64,000 nucleotides of DNA, taken from Craurococcus roseus. GTDB lineage: Bacteria > Pseudomonadota > Alphaproteobacteria > Acetobacterales > Acetobacteraceae. Every line of letters begins with the position of its first letter. Within the stretch, counting starts at the first letter, position 1. This document shows, piece by piece, positions 16,042 to 24,124 of the stretch. The notes beneath the pieces are model-generated. The model made no database searches. It worked only from the letters and a program-made list of their open reading frames with translations, and was not told where the DNA came from. The DNA is taken from positions 1 through 64,000 of the forward strand of contig NZ_BAAAFZ010000034.1 of NCBI RefSeq assembly GCF_039523795.1, written 5' to 3'. The position numbers and the translations under genes were made by a program.

Positions 16042-18219
16042 TCAAAAGGCCCGGCTCAGGCCCCCGAAGAAGCCGCGCCGCGCCCCGAATTGCGGCGCGC
16101 CGACGCCGATGCCGGTGCCGTCCCGCAACCGGTACTCGCGGTCGAAGAGGTTCAGGATGTCGAAGCGCAAGGTCCAGGTACCGCCGTCGGGCAGCACCAG
16201 GTCCTGCTGCACGCCGACGTTGAAGGTCGCGTAGGGCGTCACCTTCTCGGAGTTGGCGAAGCCCCGGCGGAGGCCGCTGCCGTAGAGCATGGAGCCCGAG
16301 AGCCGCCCGCCCTCCCAGGCGCGCCACACCGCGCCGGCGCTGCCGGTGACGAGCTGGTCGTGGTCCGTGCGGACGTACTTGCCCCGGATGTACTCCAGCT
16401 CCTCCGGCTCGAAACTGTACTGCGCCGAGCGGATGTCCTTCCCGACCGAGCGGCTGAGCGCGAGGTTGGCGTAGAGCAGCACCGGGTCCGTCCGGTAGGT
16501 CGTGGAGAACTCGACGCCGTAGACGTGGCCCTTGCGGTAGTTGATCGGCGTGAAGATCAGCGCGCCGCCGAACTGGCCGAAGTCGAGCAGGTCGCGCACG
16601 TTCTTGTAGTAGGCGTCCACGCCCACGGTCCAGGCCGGGGTGATCCGCTGCGTCACGCCCACGTCGAAGCGGTGCGCCCGCTCCGGCTTCGGCAGGCCGC
16701 TCTCCAGGGTGAAGGGCTCGTTGGTGGTGCCGACGAAGCGCTCCAGCACCGGGGTCGCGATCAGCTCCTGTTGCGCCGGGGTGAAGGTGCGCGCGTAGCC
16801 GGCGTGGAACGTCGTGGCGTCGGTCGGGCGCCACACGGCGTTGACCCGCGGCGAGACTTGTCCGTCGTTGGTGTACTGCTCGATCCGGTCGGCGCGCACG
16901 CCGAAGTTGACGGTGAAGCTGTCCGTCACCCGCCACTCGTCTTGCACGTAGAAGCCGTACTGGTAGCCCGTTCGGCCCTGCCGGTCGTCGAGGACGAAGG
17001 GCGGGTCCAGCGCCTCCCCGTCCTCGTCCACGCCGAACAGCCCCGTCTGCGCGCGGAAGCGGCTCCGCTCCGCGGAGACCAGGAAGCCGGCGCGCAAGGT
17101 GTGGGCGCGGGCGATCCGCCACGCCGCGTCCGTCTGCAAGCCACCGGCGAAGGAACCCCGCAGCACGTCGGAGGCGACGCCGTTGAACGCCAGCTCGTTC
17201 ACCAGGTCGGGCACGTAGTGGATGGAGCTGTAGCGCACGAAGGGCGCGATCTGCACGTCGACGTCGGCGTTGATGGACTTCTGGAGCGCCACGGTGCCGT
17301 ACCAGGTGCGCTCCCACTGCCGGCTGCGGAGGTTGGCGCTCTCGAACTCGGACTGGCCGAAGGTGGTGAAGGCGGACTGGACGCCGCCGGGGGCGGGGAT
17401 CTGGAAGCGGTTCAGCGCCGTCCCCGCCACGACCGAGAGCCGCGTCGTCGGGTCGAGCTGCCGCGCGGCGTAGATCAGGCCCCGCAACTGCTCGGTCTCG
17501 TTGTTGGGGACGGTCCGGGCCGAGGTCGGGTTCTCCAGCCCCCGGTCGCTCCGGAGCCAGGTGCCGGTGGCGAAGAGGTCCCAGCCGCCCACCACGCCGG
17601 CGTAGGAGGCGAAGGGCTGGATGGTGCCGAAGCTGCCGCCGTAGATCCCGACCGCGCCGCCCGGGTCGAGCGCGCCGGTGCGCGTTTCCAGGTTGATCAC
17701 GGCGTTGGTGCGGAAGCCGAACTGCGCCGGCAAGGCGCCGGTCAGCACGGACACGCTGCGGAGCGAGCGCGAGTCGAACACCTGCCCGAAGCCTTGCAGC
17801 CCTTCGGGGAGCTGCACGCCGTTGATGCGGTATTGCAGGTTGCGGTGCTCGCCGCGGACGTGGATGTCGCCGAAGCTGTCCTGAGCCACGCCGGGCGTTT
17901 GCAGCAGGATCTGGTTCAACGGCTGGTTCGCCCCGCCCGGCAGCGCCTCGATGGTGGAGCGGTCCACCTGGTACTCGCGCGCGCCGAACCGGGCGAGGAT
18001 GCCCTGCCGCGCCGCCTCCGCCCGCCGCGCCTGCACGACGACCTCCGGCAAGGTCGCCTCCGGCACCGCCGGGACGGGTGCGTCGCCGCCGGGGCCGAGG
18101 CGGCGCTCCGCGGCGGAGCCCGGCGCGGTGGCGGTTTGCGCGTCCGCCGGCCAACACGTCAACAAGGCCGGCAAAGCGGCGAGCACGGACACAGCGGGGG
18201 CGGGACAAGCGCGTTTCAT
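16042..18219 (-). CDS. TonB-dependent outer-membrane receptor, probably zinc-regulated
   Basis: A 725-residue TonB-dependent receptor. A signal peptide (residues 1-27) is followed by a TonB-box-like LPEVVVQA near residue 57, the plug domain with LLQTPGVAQDSFGDIHVRG and QYRINGVQLPEG, and a 22-strand-type barrel containing FYVQDEWRVTDSFTVNFGVR and ILNLFDREYR, ending in Phe as outer-membrane barrels do. It imports a ligand with energy from TonB-ExbBD. A near-perfect Zur box lies nine bases upstream of the ATG, so the ligand is probably zinc or a zinc complex, as for ZnuD. No siderophore genes are adjacent. The zinc role is inference. Confidence 0.93.
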   Translation of the reverse strand: MKRACPAPAVSVLAALPALLTCWPADAQTATAPGSAAERRLGPGGDAPVPAVPEATLPEVVVQARRAEAARQGILARFGAREYQVDRSTIEALPGGANQPLNQILLQTPGVAQDSFGDIHVRGEHRNLQYRINGVQLPEGLQGFGQVFDSRSLRSVSVLTGALPAQFGFRTNAVINLETRTGALDPGGAVGIYGGSFGTIQPFASYAGVVGGWDLFATGTWLRSDRGLENPTSARTVPNNETEQLRGLIYAARQLDPTTRLSVVAGTALNRFQIPAPGGVQSAFTTFGQSEFESANLRSRQWERTWYGTVALQKSINADVDVQIAPFVRYSSIHYVPDLVNELAFNGVASDVLRGSFAGGLQTDAAWRIARAHTLRAGFLVSAERSRFRAQTGLFGVDEDGEALDPPFVLDDRQGRTGYQYGFYVQDEWRVTDSFTVNFGVRADRIEQYTNDGQVSPRVNAVWRPTDATTFHAGYARTFTPAQQELIATPVLERFVGTTNEPFTLESGLPKPERAHRFDVGVTQRITPAWTVGVDAYYKNVRDLLDFGQFGGALIFTPINYRKGHVYGVEFSTTYRTDPVLLYANLALSRSVGKDIRSAQYSFEPEELEYIRGKYVRTDHDQLVTGSAGAVWRAWEGGRLSGSMLYGSGLRRGFANSEKVTPYATFNVGVQQDLVLPDGGTWTLRFDILNLFDREYRLRDGTGIGVGAPQFGARRGFFGGLSRAF

Positions 18220-18227
18220 GTTTGAAC

Positions 18228-18240
18228 GTTATAACATAAC
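18228..18240. promoter_or_regulatory. Candidate Zur box upstream of the TonB receptor
   Basis: GTTATAACATAAC is a perfect 5-3-5 inverted repeat (GTTAT/ATAAC) and matches the Zur core GTTATAATATAAC at 12 of 13 positions. It is one of very few A/T-rich stretches nearby and sits nine bases from the receptor start, where a bound repressor would block transcription or translation initiation. Confidence 0.6.
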
Positions 18241-18274
18241 AAACACGCCGTCGAGACGCCGCGTCGGCCCCGGC

Positions 18275-18988
18275 TCAGAGGGCGAACAAACGCCCCCAGC
18301 GCCTCGCCATCGGCGTGGGATCGCCGCCTGCCGCGCGCACGGCGCCCCAGAGCGCCACCGCGACGCTGTCCAGAACCGGCAGGCCGAGTTCCGCTTCCAA
18401 CTCCGGCGCGACGCGCCCGCCGCGGAAGTTGGTGCAGTGGACCACAACGGCGTCCGGCCGCGCCGCCGCGACCTCGCGGACCATGCGGCACACCGCCTCC
18501 TCGCCGTGTTCCGCGAAGGAGAAGTTGCCGGGGTCGCCCAGGTGGCGTTCGGCGGCGCATCCCAGGCCCGCTTCGGCCCAACGCTGGAGGATCGCCGCCT
18601 GCACCTCGCCGAGGTAGGGCGTCACCAGCCCGCAGCGCCGCGCGCCGAGGCGGCCGAGCGCGTCCATCAGGGCGAGCGTCGCCGTGGTGGCGGGGACACC
18701 GGTCCGCGCCGTGACGGCCGCGCAGAGCGCCCGGTCCACCTCCAGGCCGAGCCAGGCGCCCGAGGTGCCGTTCCAGCAGATCGCGTCCACCCGCGCGTCG
18801 GCCAGCAATTCCGCCGCCGCCACGACCGGCGCCGCGTCGAACTGCCCGCGCGAGCCGGCGCCGAGGTTTATCGCCACCACCCGGAAGCGGGAGAAGTGCG
18901 CGCTGGCGCCCGGCAGGTCGGCCAGCATCGCCGCCGTCAGCGGCTCCAGCACGGTGTTGGAGGACGGGGTCAGCATGCCGAGGCGCAT
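18275..18988 (-). CDS. Asp/Glu racemase-superfamily (maleate isomerase-like) protein
   Basis: A 237-residue protein of the family that includes maleate cis-trans isomerase, arylmalonate decarboxylase and Asp/Glu racemase. The N-terminal LGMLTPSSNTVLEP is the maleate-isomerase-type signature. Two cysteines occupy the expected catalytic positions, in ICWNGTSGAW and VVHCTNFRGG. The ATG at 18988 is preferred to the GTG three codons upstream because an AGGGTG lies about seven bases before it. The gene is 35 bases beyond the Zur-box region and runs leftwards like the receptor, though the gene order gives no functional link. Confidence 0.85.
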   Translation of the reverse strand: MRLGMLTPSSNTVLEPLTAAMLADLPGASAHFSRFRVVAINLGAGSRGQFDAAPVVAAAELLADARVDAICWNGTSGAWLGLEVDRALCAAVTARTGVPATTATLALMDALGRLGARRCGLVTPYLGEVQAAILQRWAEAGLGCAAERHLGDPGNFSFAEHGEEAVCRMVREVAAARPDAVVVHCTNFRGGRVAPELEAELGLPVLDSVAVALWGAVRAAGGDPTPMARRWGRLFAL

Positions 18989-19099
18989 GGGCCACACCCT
19001 GGCGACGGCGGCGCGGCGCGGTCAATCCCGCCGCGCCCCGGCGCGTTGCCGCCGCCGCGCGCCGGCCGCATCTTGCGTCCTTGAAGGAGACCACCGCCC

Positions 19100-19516
19100 A
19101 TGGCCGCAGTGCCCGATGTCACCGCCCGGCAGGCCTGGGAGGCGTTGCGCGAGGACCCCAAGGCGGCGCTGGTGGACGTGCGCACCGACGCCGAATGGAA
19201 CTTCGTCGGCCTGCCCGACCTCTCGGCCGCCGGCAAGCAGCCGGTGCTCATCCCCTGGCAGTTCTACCCGTCCATGCAGGTGAACGGCGCCTTCGCCGAG
19301 CACCTGCGCAAGGCCGGGCTGACGCCGCTGCACAAGCTCTACTTCATCTGCCGTTCCGGCGCCCGCAGCCTGGCGGCGTGCCAAGCGGCGCAGGTGTCCG
19401 GCTTCCCGCACGCCTTCAACCTGGGCGACGGCTTCGAAGGCCCGGTGGACGCCGAAGGCCACCGCGGCACGGTGGCCGGCTGGAAGGCCGAGGGCCTGCC
19501 GTGGCGCCAACGCTGA
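19100..19516 (+). CDS. Rhodanese-like sulfurtransferase
   Basis: A 138-residue single-domain rhodanese. ALVDVRTDAEWNFVG is the CH2A motif and the active-site loop is CRSGARS with the catalytic Cys at residue 84. Such proteins carry a persulfide on this cysteine and pass sulfur to cyanide, thiols or biosynthetic acceptors. The start is supported by AAGGAG about 10 bases upstream. It lies 11 bases upstream of the DUF3237 gene on the same strand and is probably cotranscribed with it. It has no signal peptide, so it is cytoplasmic. Confidence 0.92.
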   Translation: MAAVPDVTARQAWEALREDPKAALVDVRTDAEWNFVGLPDLSAAGKQPVLIPWQFYPSMQVNGAFAEHLRKAGLTPLHKLYFICRSGARSLAACQAAQVSGFPHAFNLGDGFEGPVDAEGHRGTVAGWKAEGLPWRQR

Positions 19517-19527
19517 GGGAGGAGAAG

Positions 19528-20007
19528 ATGGCCGACGCGACGACCCCGCTGCCGCTGCGGAGCGAGTTCCTGTTCCGCATGTCGCTCTCCACCGGCGCGC
19601 CACAGACCGTGGGCACGGCGCGGAACGGAGAACTCCGCATCGTCCCCGTCACCGGCGGGACGGTGGAAGGGCCGAAGCTGCGCGGCGAGGTGCTGCCCGG
19701 CACCGCCGCCGACTGGCTCCGCGTGGACCCGGACGGCACCGCGCATATGGACGTGCGGCTGACGGTGCGGACGGGGGAGGGGCACCACGTCTACGTCCAC
19801 TACACCGGCATCCGCGCTGGCCCGTCCGACGCGCTGGCGCGGCTGGGCAGGGGCGAGACGGTGCCGCCGGAGGATTATTACTTCCGCACCGCCGTGCGCT
19901 TCGAAACGGGCGCGGCGGAGCTGGACTGGATGAACAAGGTGATCGCGGTCGGCGTGGGTCAGCGGCCGCCTTCGGGACCGGTTTATGACGTGTACTCGGT
20001 GCGTTAG
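19528..20007 (+). CDS. DUF3237 family protein
   Basis: A 159-residue protein of the UPF0311/DUF3237 family, with PLRSEFLFRMSLSTGAPQTV at the N-terminus, LRGEVLPGTAADWLRV, RTGEGHHVYVHYTGIR and a final DYYFRTAVRFETGAAELDWM, all in family order. These small beta-barrel-like proteins have no settled biochemical function; some are found with catabolic enzymes. GGAGGAGAAG precedes the ATG directly. It follows the rhodanese gene by 11 bases. The ATG at 19528 is within a longer open frame that overlaps the rhodanese gene in another phase. Confidence 0.88.
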   Translation: MADATTPLPLRSEFLFRMSLSTGAPQTVGTARNGELRIVPVTGGTVEGPKLRGEVLPGTAADWLRVDPDGTAHMDVRLTVRTGEGHHVYVHYTGIRAGPSDALARLGRGETVPPEDYYFRTAVRFETGAAELDWMNKVIAVGVGQRPPSGPVYDVYSVR

Positions 20008-20099
20008 GGGATTGGTGGCATGAAACCTAATGCTCTCCCCCTCTCCTTACGGATGGCCGCGAGGCGGGAACTGACGCAGAGGAGGGCGCGGCCACTATA

Positions 20100-20506
20100 A
20101 TGGCGCGACAGAAGCGCATGACGGCGGATGCTGCGGTCCTGCTACTGGCGGCTTCCGACTTGGAATACTTTGTTTAGAAAACGATTGGCTTCTTTGGGGG
20201 CGTAGGGAGGGCGGTTGCGGCACTCGGCGTGACCGGCGCTGCCGCATGGAGTTGGGGCAAGAACGGCCTGCCGGTCGAGGCAGCAGTCACGATCGCGGAG
20301 AAGACAAACATCCCTACGAGGCTGCGCTGAAGTGGGCGCGGCCACGGGAGAGCCTGTCCGTTGAAGCGGCCGTCAGACTCGCCGAAAAGATGGGCCTCAC
20401 GTACGAAACGACGTTGAAGTGGGCAGAGCGCAAGTACGGCACCGGCCGGACGCGCCGACCGCGCACCGGCGCAAAGAAGCCGCGGCAGGGCGGGAAAGTG
20501 CCGTGA
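20100..20506 (+). pseudogene. Disrupted Cro/YdaS-like DNA-binding protein with internal duplication
   Basis: From ATG 20100 one frame reads 25 codons, meets a TAG at 20175-20177, and continues in the same frame with IGFFGGVGRAVAALGVTGAA and WSWGKNGLPVEAAVTIAEK, a helix-turn-helix typical of YdaS/Cro-like phage regulators, to a TGA at 20328. A frame change near 20315 leads into YEAALKWARPRESLSVEAAV and RLAEKMGLTYETTLKWAERK, and then a basic tail ending at 20506. The segments VEAAVxxAEK and YExxLKWA each occur twice, so the gene holds a tandem duplication of about 28 residues. Two lesions point to decay, though errors near the adjacent assembly gap are possible. GC content is well below that of the neighbours, suggesting phage or plasmid origin. 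Confidence 0.5.
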
Positions 20507-20577
20507 AGCCCGGTGCGCCTCCCGCGCAGGAAGTAACCGAACTCGGCAACGACCCGGGCAATGCTGCCCGCCGCGTC
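20503..20577 (+). CDS. Possible small ORF truncated by the assembly gap
   Basis: A GTG overlapping the preceding stop as GTGA opens a frame of 25 codons (MKPGAPPAQEVTELGNDPGN and onwards) that runs into the unknown bases. The coupled start is the only support. No family is recognised. Confidence 0.25.
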
Positions 20578-20605
20578 NNNNNNNNNNNNNNNNNNNNNNN
20601 NNNNN
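20578..20605. other. Assembly gap (28 unknown bases)
   Basis: A run of N marking an unresolved join. The left side is a low-GC, phage-like patch and the right side leads into ordinary chromosomal sequence, so the two sides need not be truly adjacent or the gap may be larger than shown. Confidence 0.95.
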
Positions 20606-20640
20606 CCGGGCCATCGGCCAAAGTGAAGCCAGCTAGACCC

Positions 20641-20670
20641 GTCTCAGCCTGACTGTGGCTAGGCTGAGAC
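20641..20670. terminator. Hairpin between the gap and panE
   Basis: GTCTCAGCCT at 20641-20650 pairs perfectly with AGGCTGAGAC at 20661-20670 around a 10-base loop. It lies 35 bases beyond the panE stop on the reverse strand. Neither side has a good T run, so it may be a weak bidirectional terminator or a transposon-end relic. No gene is seen between 20606 and 20705. Confidence 0.4.
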
Positions 20671-20705
20671 AGGCTTAAGGTCTGTTGGCCCTTGGGTCCT
20701 GGGAC

Positions 20706-21653
20706 CTAGGCGCCCGGCAGCCTGCCGGCGTCGCGACGGGCTTCGTAGGCCTTGGCGTGGATGTAGGCCGCCTCGTGCAGCTCGTCCGGCACGCCGGCGC
20801 GGCGCGCCGCCTCGAGCAGGAAGCCGAGCACGTGGTCGGCCTCGATCCGCCGGCCGGCTTCGAGGTCGCGTGACATCGAGGAGGTGGCGTGAGGGGTTCC
20901 GCGGAGGTAGGGGAGGTAGAGCCCCTCCACGACCTCCGCCCGCGCGGGGTGGCCGTGCGCGGCCGCGATCGCGGCGTTGCGGCGGAGCAGGCGCTCGATC
21001 CAGGCGGCGCCGCCCGACGCGGCGGCGACCTCGCCGAGGTTTCCGCGCATCAGCACGGTCGCGGTCGCGACGGTGCCGAAGATCACCAGCTTCTCCCACA
21101 TCCTCCGCAACGCATCGGGCGCCGCCTCGGCCTGCACGACGGTTCCGGCGAAGGCCGCCTGGAAGGCGAGCACGCGCGGGCTCATCCGCCCGTCGAGTTC
21201 GCCGAACTCGATCAACTGCGGCGGGGCGAACTGCCGTACCGTGCCTTCAGGCGTCAGCAAGGTGGCGACCTTGGTCAGCCCGCCGAGCACGCGCCCCGGC
21301 CCGAACGCTGCCTCGAGCCGCTCGAGGTGGGAGATGCCGTTCAGCAGCGGCAACACCGCCGTTCCCTCGCCCACCGCGGGATGGAGCGCCTCGATCGCGT
21401 CATCCAGATCGTAGGCCTTGCAGGTCAGCAGCACCATGTCCCAGCCCCGGCCGGCCTCGCCGGCGAGAAGCGCCCGCACGGGACGGTGCCGGAAGTCGCC
21501 GGCTGGACTCTCGATCACGAGCCCGTCGCGGTCGAGCTGGGCCTTGCGGCCGGGCCGCACGAGGAAGGCGACCTCCTCGGCCACGCCCGCCTCGAGCAAT
21601 CGCCCGCCGAAGTAGCCGCCGATCGCGCCGGCGCCGAGGACCAGGACACGCAT
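20706..21653 (-). CDS. panE: 2-Dehydropantoate 2-reductase (ketopantoate reductase)
   Basis: A 315-residue PanE/ApbA-family NADPH-dependent reductase, which makes pantoate for coenzyme A synthesis. The N-terminal dinucleotide motif is VLVLGAGAIGGYFGGRLLE; then come LTCKAYDLDDA with the catalytic-region Lys, LLNGISHLERLE with the substrate-binding Asn, and MWEKLVIFG. The ATG at 21653 has GGGAGG five bases upstream, better placed than for the GTG at 21659. Some panE paralogues act on other 2-oxoacids, so the pantothenate role is probable rather than certain. It stands alone; 336 bases separate it from the ABC transporter. Confidence 0.88.
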   Translation of the reverse strand: MRVLVLGAGAIGGYFGGRLLEAGVAEEVAFLVRPGRKAQLDRDGLVIESPAGDFRHRPVRALLAGEAGRGWDMVLLTCKAYDLDDAIEALHPAVGEGTAVLPLLNGISHLERLEAAFGPGRVLGGLTKVATLLTPEGTVRQFAPPQLIEFGELDGRMSPRVLAFQAAFAGTVVQAEAAPDALRRMWEKLVIFGTVATATVLMRGNLGEVAAASGGAAWIERLLRRNAAIAAAHGHPARAEVVEGLYLPYLRGTPHATSSMSRDLEAGRRIEADHVLGFLLEAARRAGVPDELHEAAYIHAKAYEARRDAGRLPGA

Positions 21654-21989
21654 CGCCACCTCCCGCGCCCTCCGGTCGCCGGCAGCACTTCGGGGAGGTG
21701 CGTTGCCGCACGCTGCGCCGGGGCCTGACGATCCTGCCTCAGGTCCGATCCCAGGGGACAGTGAGATCGGTGGCGGTCGCCTGGTTTTCCGGCGCGGGAA
21801 CAGTCCGGGACCGCCTCAACCGGCCCCTCACGCCCTGCGTGTTTCCACTCGGCGCGATCACGGCCTAAACCGCCGGCTAGGCGGAGGAAAAGCCGTCTGG
21901 ACCGGAGCAGACCCGATGTCAGCTTCCCAGGGCCGGCAGGGCATCTCTGGTGCGACTTCAAGTCGCGTCTGCATTCGGCGCTCTGCCAC
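21654..21989. other. Gene-free interval upstream of panE
   Basis: About 336 bases with no supported gene. It contains the degenerate repeat copy B and, on the forward strand, scattered A/T-containing patches but no clear promoter. It should hold the panE promoter and the terminator of the leftward ABC transporter operon, neither of which I can place. Confidence 0.5.
21829..21887 (-). repeat. Degenerate coding-like repeat, copy B
   Basis: On the reverse strand a CCGCC-TAG-CC-GGCGG hairpin is followed by TTTAGGCCGTGATCGCGCC and the invariant core CCGAGTGGAAAC also present in copy A at 10948-10990. The translation in the shared frame is LGRDRAEWKHAGREG, against LDRDRPEWKRPGRG in copy A. Third-position differences point to a common protein-coding ancestor. 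It could be part of a lost transposable element. Confidence 0.45.
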
Positions 21990-22670
21990 TCACCCTCGCC
22001 CCGCCAACTGCCGGTTCTCCAGCCGGCTCAGCACCCGCACCACCGGCCACAGCAGCACGAAGTAGGCCACCGCCGCCGCCACGATCGGCGTGGCGTTGAA
22101 GGTCACGCTCTGCGCCTGCCGCGCCTGGAACAGCAGCTCCGGCAGCGCCACCACGGAGGCGATGGAGGTGAGCTTCACCACCTCCAGCGTGTTGGAGATC
22201 AGGTCCGGCAGCACGTTCCGCGCCGCCTGCGGCAAGACCACGTAGGCCATGGTTTGCCCGCGCGAGAGGCCGGTGGAGCGCGCCGCCTCCGTCTGCCCCG
22301 CCGGCACGCTCTCGATGCCGGCGCGCAGGATCTCGCCGTAGTAGGCGCCGGTGTTGAGGAAGAAGCCGATCGCCACCGCCCCCCAGGGCGAGACCTCCAG
22401 CCCGGCGAAGGGCAGCCCCGCGTAGACGAACACCAGCAGCACCAGCGGCGGCAGGGAGCGGAACACGTCTACCCAGGCCATCAGCGGCCAGCGCACCCAC
22501 GGGCTCCGGACGGTGGAGAGCAGCGCCAGCAGCACGCCGCCCGCGAGGCCGAGCGGCACTACCATGGCCGAGAGCAACAGCGTTTGGACGAGGCCCGACA
22601 GCAGGATCGGCCAGGCCTGCCGCAGGATGTCGAGCGAGAAGAAGGCGAGGGTGAAGTCTTCCCATGTCAT
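21990..22670 (-). CDS. Polar amino-acid ABC transporter permease (second subunit)
   Basis: A 226-residue HisM/GlnP-type inner-membrane permease with five or so hydrophobic spans. The EAA loop that contacts the ATPase is EAARSTGLSRGQTMAYVVLP, and WVDVFRSLPPLVLLVFVYAG is typical of the polar amino-acid uptake subfamily. It is the last gene of a four-gene leftward operon (binding protein, ATPase, permease, permease), seven bases after the preceding permease. Together the two permeases form the heterodimeric channel. The specific amino acid is unknown. Confidence 0.93.
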   Translation of the reverse strand: MTWEDFTLAFFSLDILRQAWPILLSGLVQTLLLSAMVVPLGLAGGVLLALLSTVRSPWVRWPLMAWVDVFRSLPPLVLLVFVYAGLPFAGLEVSPWGAVAIGFFLNTGAYYGEILRAGIESVPAGQTEAARSTGLSRGQTMAYVVLPQAARNVLPDLISNTLEVVKLTSIASVVALPELLFQARQAQSVTFNATPIVAAAVAYFVLLWPVVRVLSRLENRQLAGRG

Positions 22671-22677
22671 CCGCGCG

Positions 22678-23358
22678 TCACCGCTTCCACGCGAAGCGCG
22701 TCTCGATCCAGCGGCCGAGCACCACCACCGGCAGGAACAGCACGAGGTAGGCCAGCGCGCCGAGCGTCAGCGGCGTCGGGTTGAAGGCGAAGGAGACGCC
22801 CGCCTGCGCCGCGCCCAGGATCTCCGGCACCGCCACCACGGAGGCCAGCGCCGTGTTCTTGGTGATGGCGATGGTGCGGTTGGTCAGCGGCGGCACGGTC
22901 ATCCGCAGCGCCTGCGGCAGCACCACCGAACGCAGGGTCTGCCCGAAGCCGAGCCCGGTGGAGCGCGCCGCCTCCCACTGCCCCTTCGGCACGGCGGTGA
23001 TGCCGGCCCAGAAGATCTCCTCCGTGAAGGCCATCAGCACCAGCGACAGCGCCAGCCACGCCGAGGCGAAGCCCGACAGCGACAGCCCCGCCGCCGGCAG
23101 GCCGAAGAAGAGCAGGGCGATCACCACCAGCGGCGGCAAGGCGCGGAACAGGTCCACGACGAAGACGATGAGCCAGTTCACCGGCCGCACGCCGAGGCTG
23201 CGCAACAGCGCCAGCGCCAACCCGGCCGCCAAGCCGGTGGCGACGATGCACAGCGCCAGCGCCACCGTCAGCCCGAAGCCCTCGACGATCTTCGGCAGGT
23301 ACTCGGCCGCGACGCGCGCGTTGAGGAAGCTCTCGGCGAAGCGGTCCCAGCCGGTCAC
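22678..23358 (-). CDS. Polar amino-acid ABC transporter permease (first subunit)
   Basis: A 226-residue HisQ/HisM-family permease, paralogous to the following gene. Features are VDLFRALPPLVVIALLFFGL in the membrane core and the EAA loop EAARSTGLGFGQTLRSVVLP, which couples to the ATP-binding protein. It starts 13 bases after the ATPase stop and ends seven bases before the second permease. Five membrane spans are visible. Equal length and conserved layout suggest a gene duplication that became a heterodimer, as in many glutamate/glutamine or His transporters. Confidence 0.93.
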   Translation of the reverse strand: MTGWDRFAESFLNARVAAEYLPKIVEGFGLTVALALCIVATGLAAGLALALLRSLGVRPVNWLIVFVVDLFRALPPLVVIALLFFGLPAAGLSLSGFASAWLALSLVLMAFTEEIFWAGITAVPKGQWEAARSTGLGFGQTLRSVVLPQALRMTVPPLTNRTIAITKNTALASVVAVPEILGAAQAGVSFAFNPTPLTLGALAYLVLFLPVVVLGRWIETRFAWKR

Positions 23359-23371
23359 GCGCCCCGCCGCC

Positions 23372-24124
23372 TCAATGCCGGTCGATCTGGCGGATGAAGG
23401 CGCGCGTCCGCTCCTCGCGCGGGGCGCCGAACACCGCCTCCGGCGGCCCTTCCTCCACCACCAGCCCGTGGTCCATGAACACCACGCGGTCGGCGGCGGC
23501 GCGGGCGAAGCCCATCTCGTGGCTCACCACCACCATCGTCATGCCGCTCTCGCGCAGCTCCCGCATCACCTGGAGCACGCCGCCCACCAGCTCCGGGTCG
23601 AGGGCGCTGGTCGGCTCGTCGAACAGCATGACGCGCGGCTCCAGCGCGATGGCGCGGGCGATGGCGACGCGCTGCTGCTGCCCGCCCGAGAGCTGGCCCG
23701 GGTAGTGCCCGGCGCGGTCCGCCAAGTGGACCCGGTCCAGCGCCGCCCGCGCCCGCGCTCCGGCCTCGCCGCGCGGCAACCCCAGGACCTTCCGCAAGGC
23801 GAGCGCCACGTTTCCGAGCGCCGTCATGTGCGGGTAGAGGTTGAAGGACTGGAACACCATGCCGATGCGCTGGCGCGCCCGGTTGATGTCCGTCTTGCGG
23901 TCGAGCATGTCGATGCCGTCCACCTCGATCCGGCCGCCGCTCGGCTCCTCCAAGCGGTTCAGGCAGCGCAGCAGGGTGGACTTGCCGGAGCCCGAAGGGC
24001 CGATCACGAAGACCAGCTCCCGCTCCGCCACCTCCAGGTCCACCCCGCGCAGGACATGCAGCGGGCCGAAGTGCTTGTGGATGCCGTGCGCGCGGACGAT
24101 CGGCTTGCCGGCGGCGGCTGCCAT
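23372..24124 (-). CDS. Polar amino-acid ABC transporter ATP-binding protein
   Basis: A 250-residue ABC ATPase of the GlnQ/HisP type. Walker A is GPSGSGKSTL, the signature is LSGGQQQRVAIARAI, Walker B is VMLFDEPTSALDP, and the H-loop is VVVSHEMGFA. The segment FQSFNLYPHMTALGNV is the Q-loop form typical of amino-acid importers. The ATG at 24124 overlaps the binding-protein stop by one base (TGATG). It powers import through the two downstream permeases. Confidence 0.95.
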   Translation of the reverse strand: MAAAAGKPIVRAHGIHKHFGPLHVLRGVDLEVAERELVFVIGPSGSGKSTLLRCLNRLEEPSGGRIEVDGIDMLDRKTDINRARQRIGMVFQSFNLYPHMTALGNVALALRKVLGLPRGEAGARARAALDRVHLADRAGHYPGQLSGGQQQRVAIARAIALEPRVMLFDEPTSALDPELVGGVLQVMRELRESGMTMVVVSHEMGFARAAADRVVFMDHGLVVEEGPPEAVFGAPREERTRAFIRQIDRH

